A stretch of DNA of 64,000 nucleotides, taken from Lysobacterales bacterium (lineage in GTDB: Bacteria > Pseudomonadota > Gammaproteobacteria > Xanthomonadales > Rhodanobacteraceae). The position numbers and the translations under genes were made by a program. Positions within the stretch are counted from its first letter, which is position 1. Every line of letters begins with the position of its first letter. Positions 63,221 through 64,000 of this stretch are shown here, piece after piece. Location: NCBI GenBank assembly GCA_002632325.1, contig NSJK01000016.1, positions 27,027-91,026 of the forward strand, read 5' to 3'. Under the pieces are notes generated by a model that searched no databases, was not told where the DNA came from, and saw nothing but the letters and a program-made list of their open reading frames with translations.

Positions 63221-63766
63221 ATGACGCTTATTGAGGTGCTAGATACGGCGATTAAGATTGGGTTTGGTGCGCTGATCACCGGGATTGCAAGCCACTACCT
63301 CGCCAAGAATAGTCACGAGCGAGAGTTAAGCAAACTTGCACTCACACGACGGCTCGATTCTTTGGAGCAAGTAACAGAGAAAGCTGAGGCGCATTTTTCC
63401 GCTTGGCGGCGGTATAGCAGCAGCCTTGGCGGTATTTATAGCGGGCGAAACCCACCAAGCCCAAATTTTTCAGACACGCAATGGAAGAGGATCAGAGAAC
63501 GAGACAGGGCTTTTCTTGACTCGAGGGACGGTATGGGCTTGGCGGTGGCACGGCTTCGCTTACTGGGGCTAACCGACGCTGCTGATTTAGTGAACAGCTA
63601 TAACAAGGCAGTGGGTGAGTTCAGGGATCGCATGATCCTTCAGAAGGAGACACCAAATCACGACGAGTTTATAGCCGCTCGCAAGGCAGCAGGCAAGAAG
63701 ATCAAAGAGTTTTATGCAGCAATCAGTGCTGCCTATTTGGCCAAAACAAAACAGGGCCGCGCCTAA
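63221..63766 (+). CDS. Hypothetical protein with N-terminal membrane helix, probable cassette gene
   Basis: This 181-residue protein begins MTLIEVLDTAIKIGFGALIT, a membrane helix, and continues with a long charged coiled-coil-like part (HERELSKLALTRRLDSLEQV) and IRERDRAFLDSRDGMGLAVA. No family is recognised. The DNA is less GC-rich than its surroundings. The ATG follows a strong GGGGGAG, 25 bases after a GTTAGGC core, and the TAA stop lies inside GCCTAAC. Both are normal limits of integron cassette genes. Confidence 0.72.
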   Translation: MTLIEVLDTAIKIGFGALITGIASHYLAKNSHERELSKLALTRRLDSLEQVTEKAEAHFSAWRRYSSSLGGIYSGRNPPSPNFSDTQWKRIRERDRAFLDSRDGMGLAVARLRLLGLTDAADLVNSYNKAVGEFRDRMILQKETPNHDEFIAARKAAGKKIKEFYAAISAAYLAKTKQGRA

Positions 63767-64000
63767 CAATGCGTGTATGGACTCCCCCGTCAATCCCCGG
63801 GCGCGGTAATCCAGCGCGGCGCCAGCCGCGTGGATTTTCTCTTTTCCCTGCTGACGCTCTTGGTTCACTCTGTCAGGACGGTGCGGTTGCATTCGTGTAT
63901 TCGGCTTTGCGGTGGGCCTTCGGCCCGAGCCATCATCCAATCCGCGAACCTGGGCCATACAGTCAATCGGCCACATGGGCCAGAATTGTGGCCTGCCATC
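63761..64000 (+). other. Possible attC start and featureless tail
   Basis: GCCTAAC at 63761-63767 matches the attC R'' consensus RYYYAAC and contains the stop codon of the gene before it. No GTTRRRY core follows within the window, so the site is either incomplete, degenerate or continues past 64000. The remaining bases show no gene. Confidence 0.35.

Overview
The window is GC-rich, gene-dense proteobacterial chromosome. The gene families point to a gammaproteobacterium of the Xanthomonadales/Lysobacterales, probably near Dokdonella or Rhodanobacter. Reasons: kynurenine 3-monooxygenase, fabA-fabB, nadA-nadB, a ccoNOQP cluster joined to nirK-nirV, and secreted proteins ending in an IF-x-x-x-F type motif. 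The genus assignment is inference. No rRNA, tRNA or CRISPR array was seen.

Layout. 1-13066: chromosomal genes, namely a secreted repeat protein cut by the window edge, an ECF sigma factor with a Ser/Thr kinase, kynurenine monooxygenase, a methyltransferase, SlyD, a GT39-type glycosyltransferase, YceH and a large secreted zinc metalloprotease. 13143-15672: a cluster of integron-type gene cassettes with two recognisable attC sites and no integrase. The cassettes carry a cold-shock/excalibur fusion, a small membrane protein, a truncated gene and a HEPN-like gene. 15725-24030: an accessory island with a PP2C phosphatase, a DUF2779 nuclease, a PD-(D/E)XK-like protein, a DnaB-type helicase and a double-AAA ATPase, all on the minus strand, facing a divergent WYL regulator across a clear inverted repeat. 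This is the best candidate for an undescribed system.

24285-38769: a respiratory block. It holds the cbb3 oxidase genes (ccoNOQP) with assembly factors (ccoI, ccoS, a TauE/SafE protein), a Sco protein, NirV and a NirK nitrite reductase with a cytochrome c tail. A divergent porin follows, then NnrS, SirB2 and a DUF4010 transporter. FNR/DNR-type boxes lie between nirK and the porin and, more weakly, before nnrS. Another good box precedes a chorismate mutase-UbiT fusion at 44828, suggesting one low-oxygen/NO regulon that includes quinone supply.

39164-44611: an RHS/YD-repeat protein with an AT-richer C-terminal tip carrying an HExxH motif, followed by a small exported candidate immunity protein. 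A run of 11 G separates its signal peptide from its body by a frameshift, and a 150-bp MITE-like element sits exactly on its stop codon. 44828-56590: housekeeping genes, namely chorismate mutase-UbiT, nadA, nadB, fabA, fabB, a GFA protein, a second MITE-like element, a VOC protein, a DUF985 cupin, hslO and mfd. 57017-62616: a second secreted protein with the C-terminal IF-type motif, a GNAT acetyltransferase, an MmcQ/YjbR protein, a CDF transporter and an M28 peptidase. 63189-64000: one more probable cassette gene flanked by attC-type core sequences.
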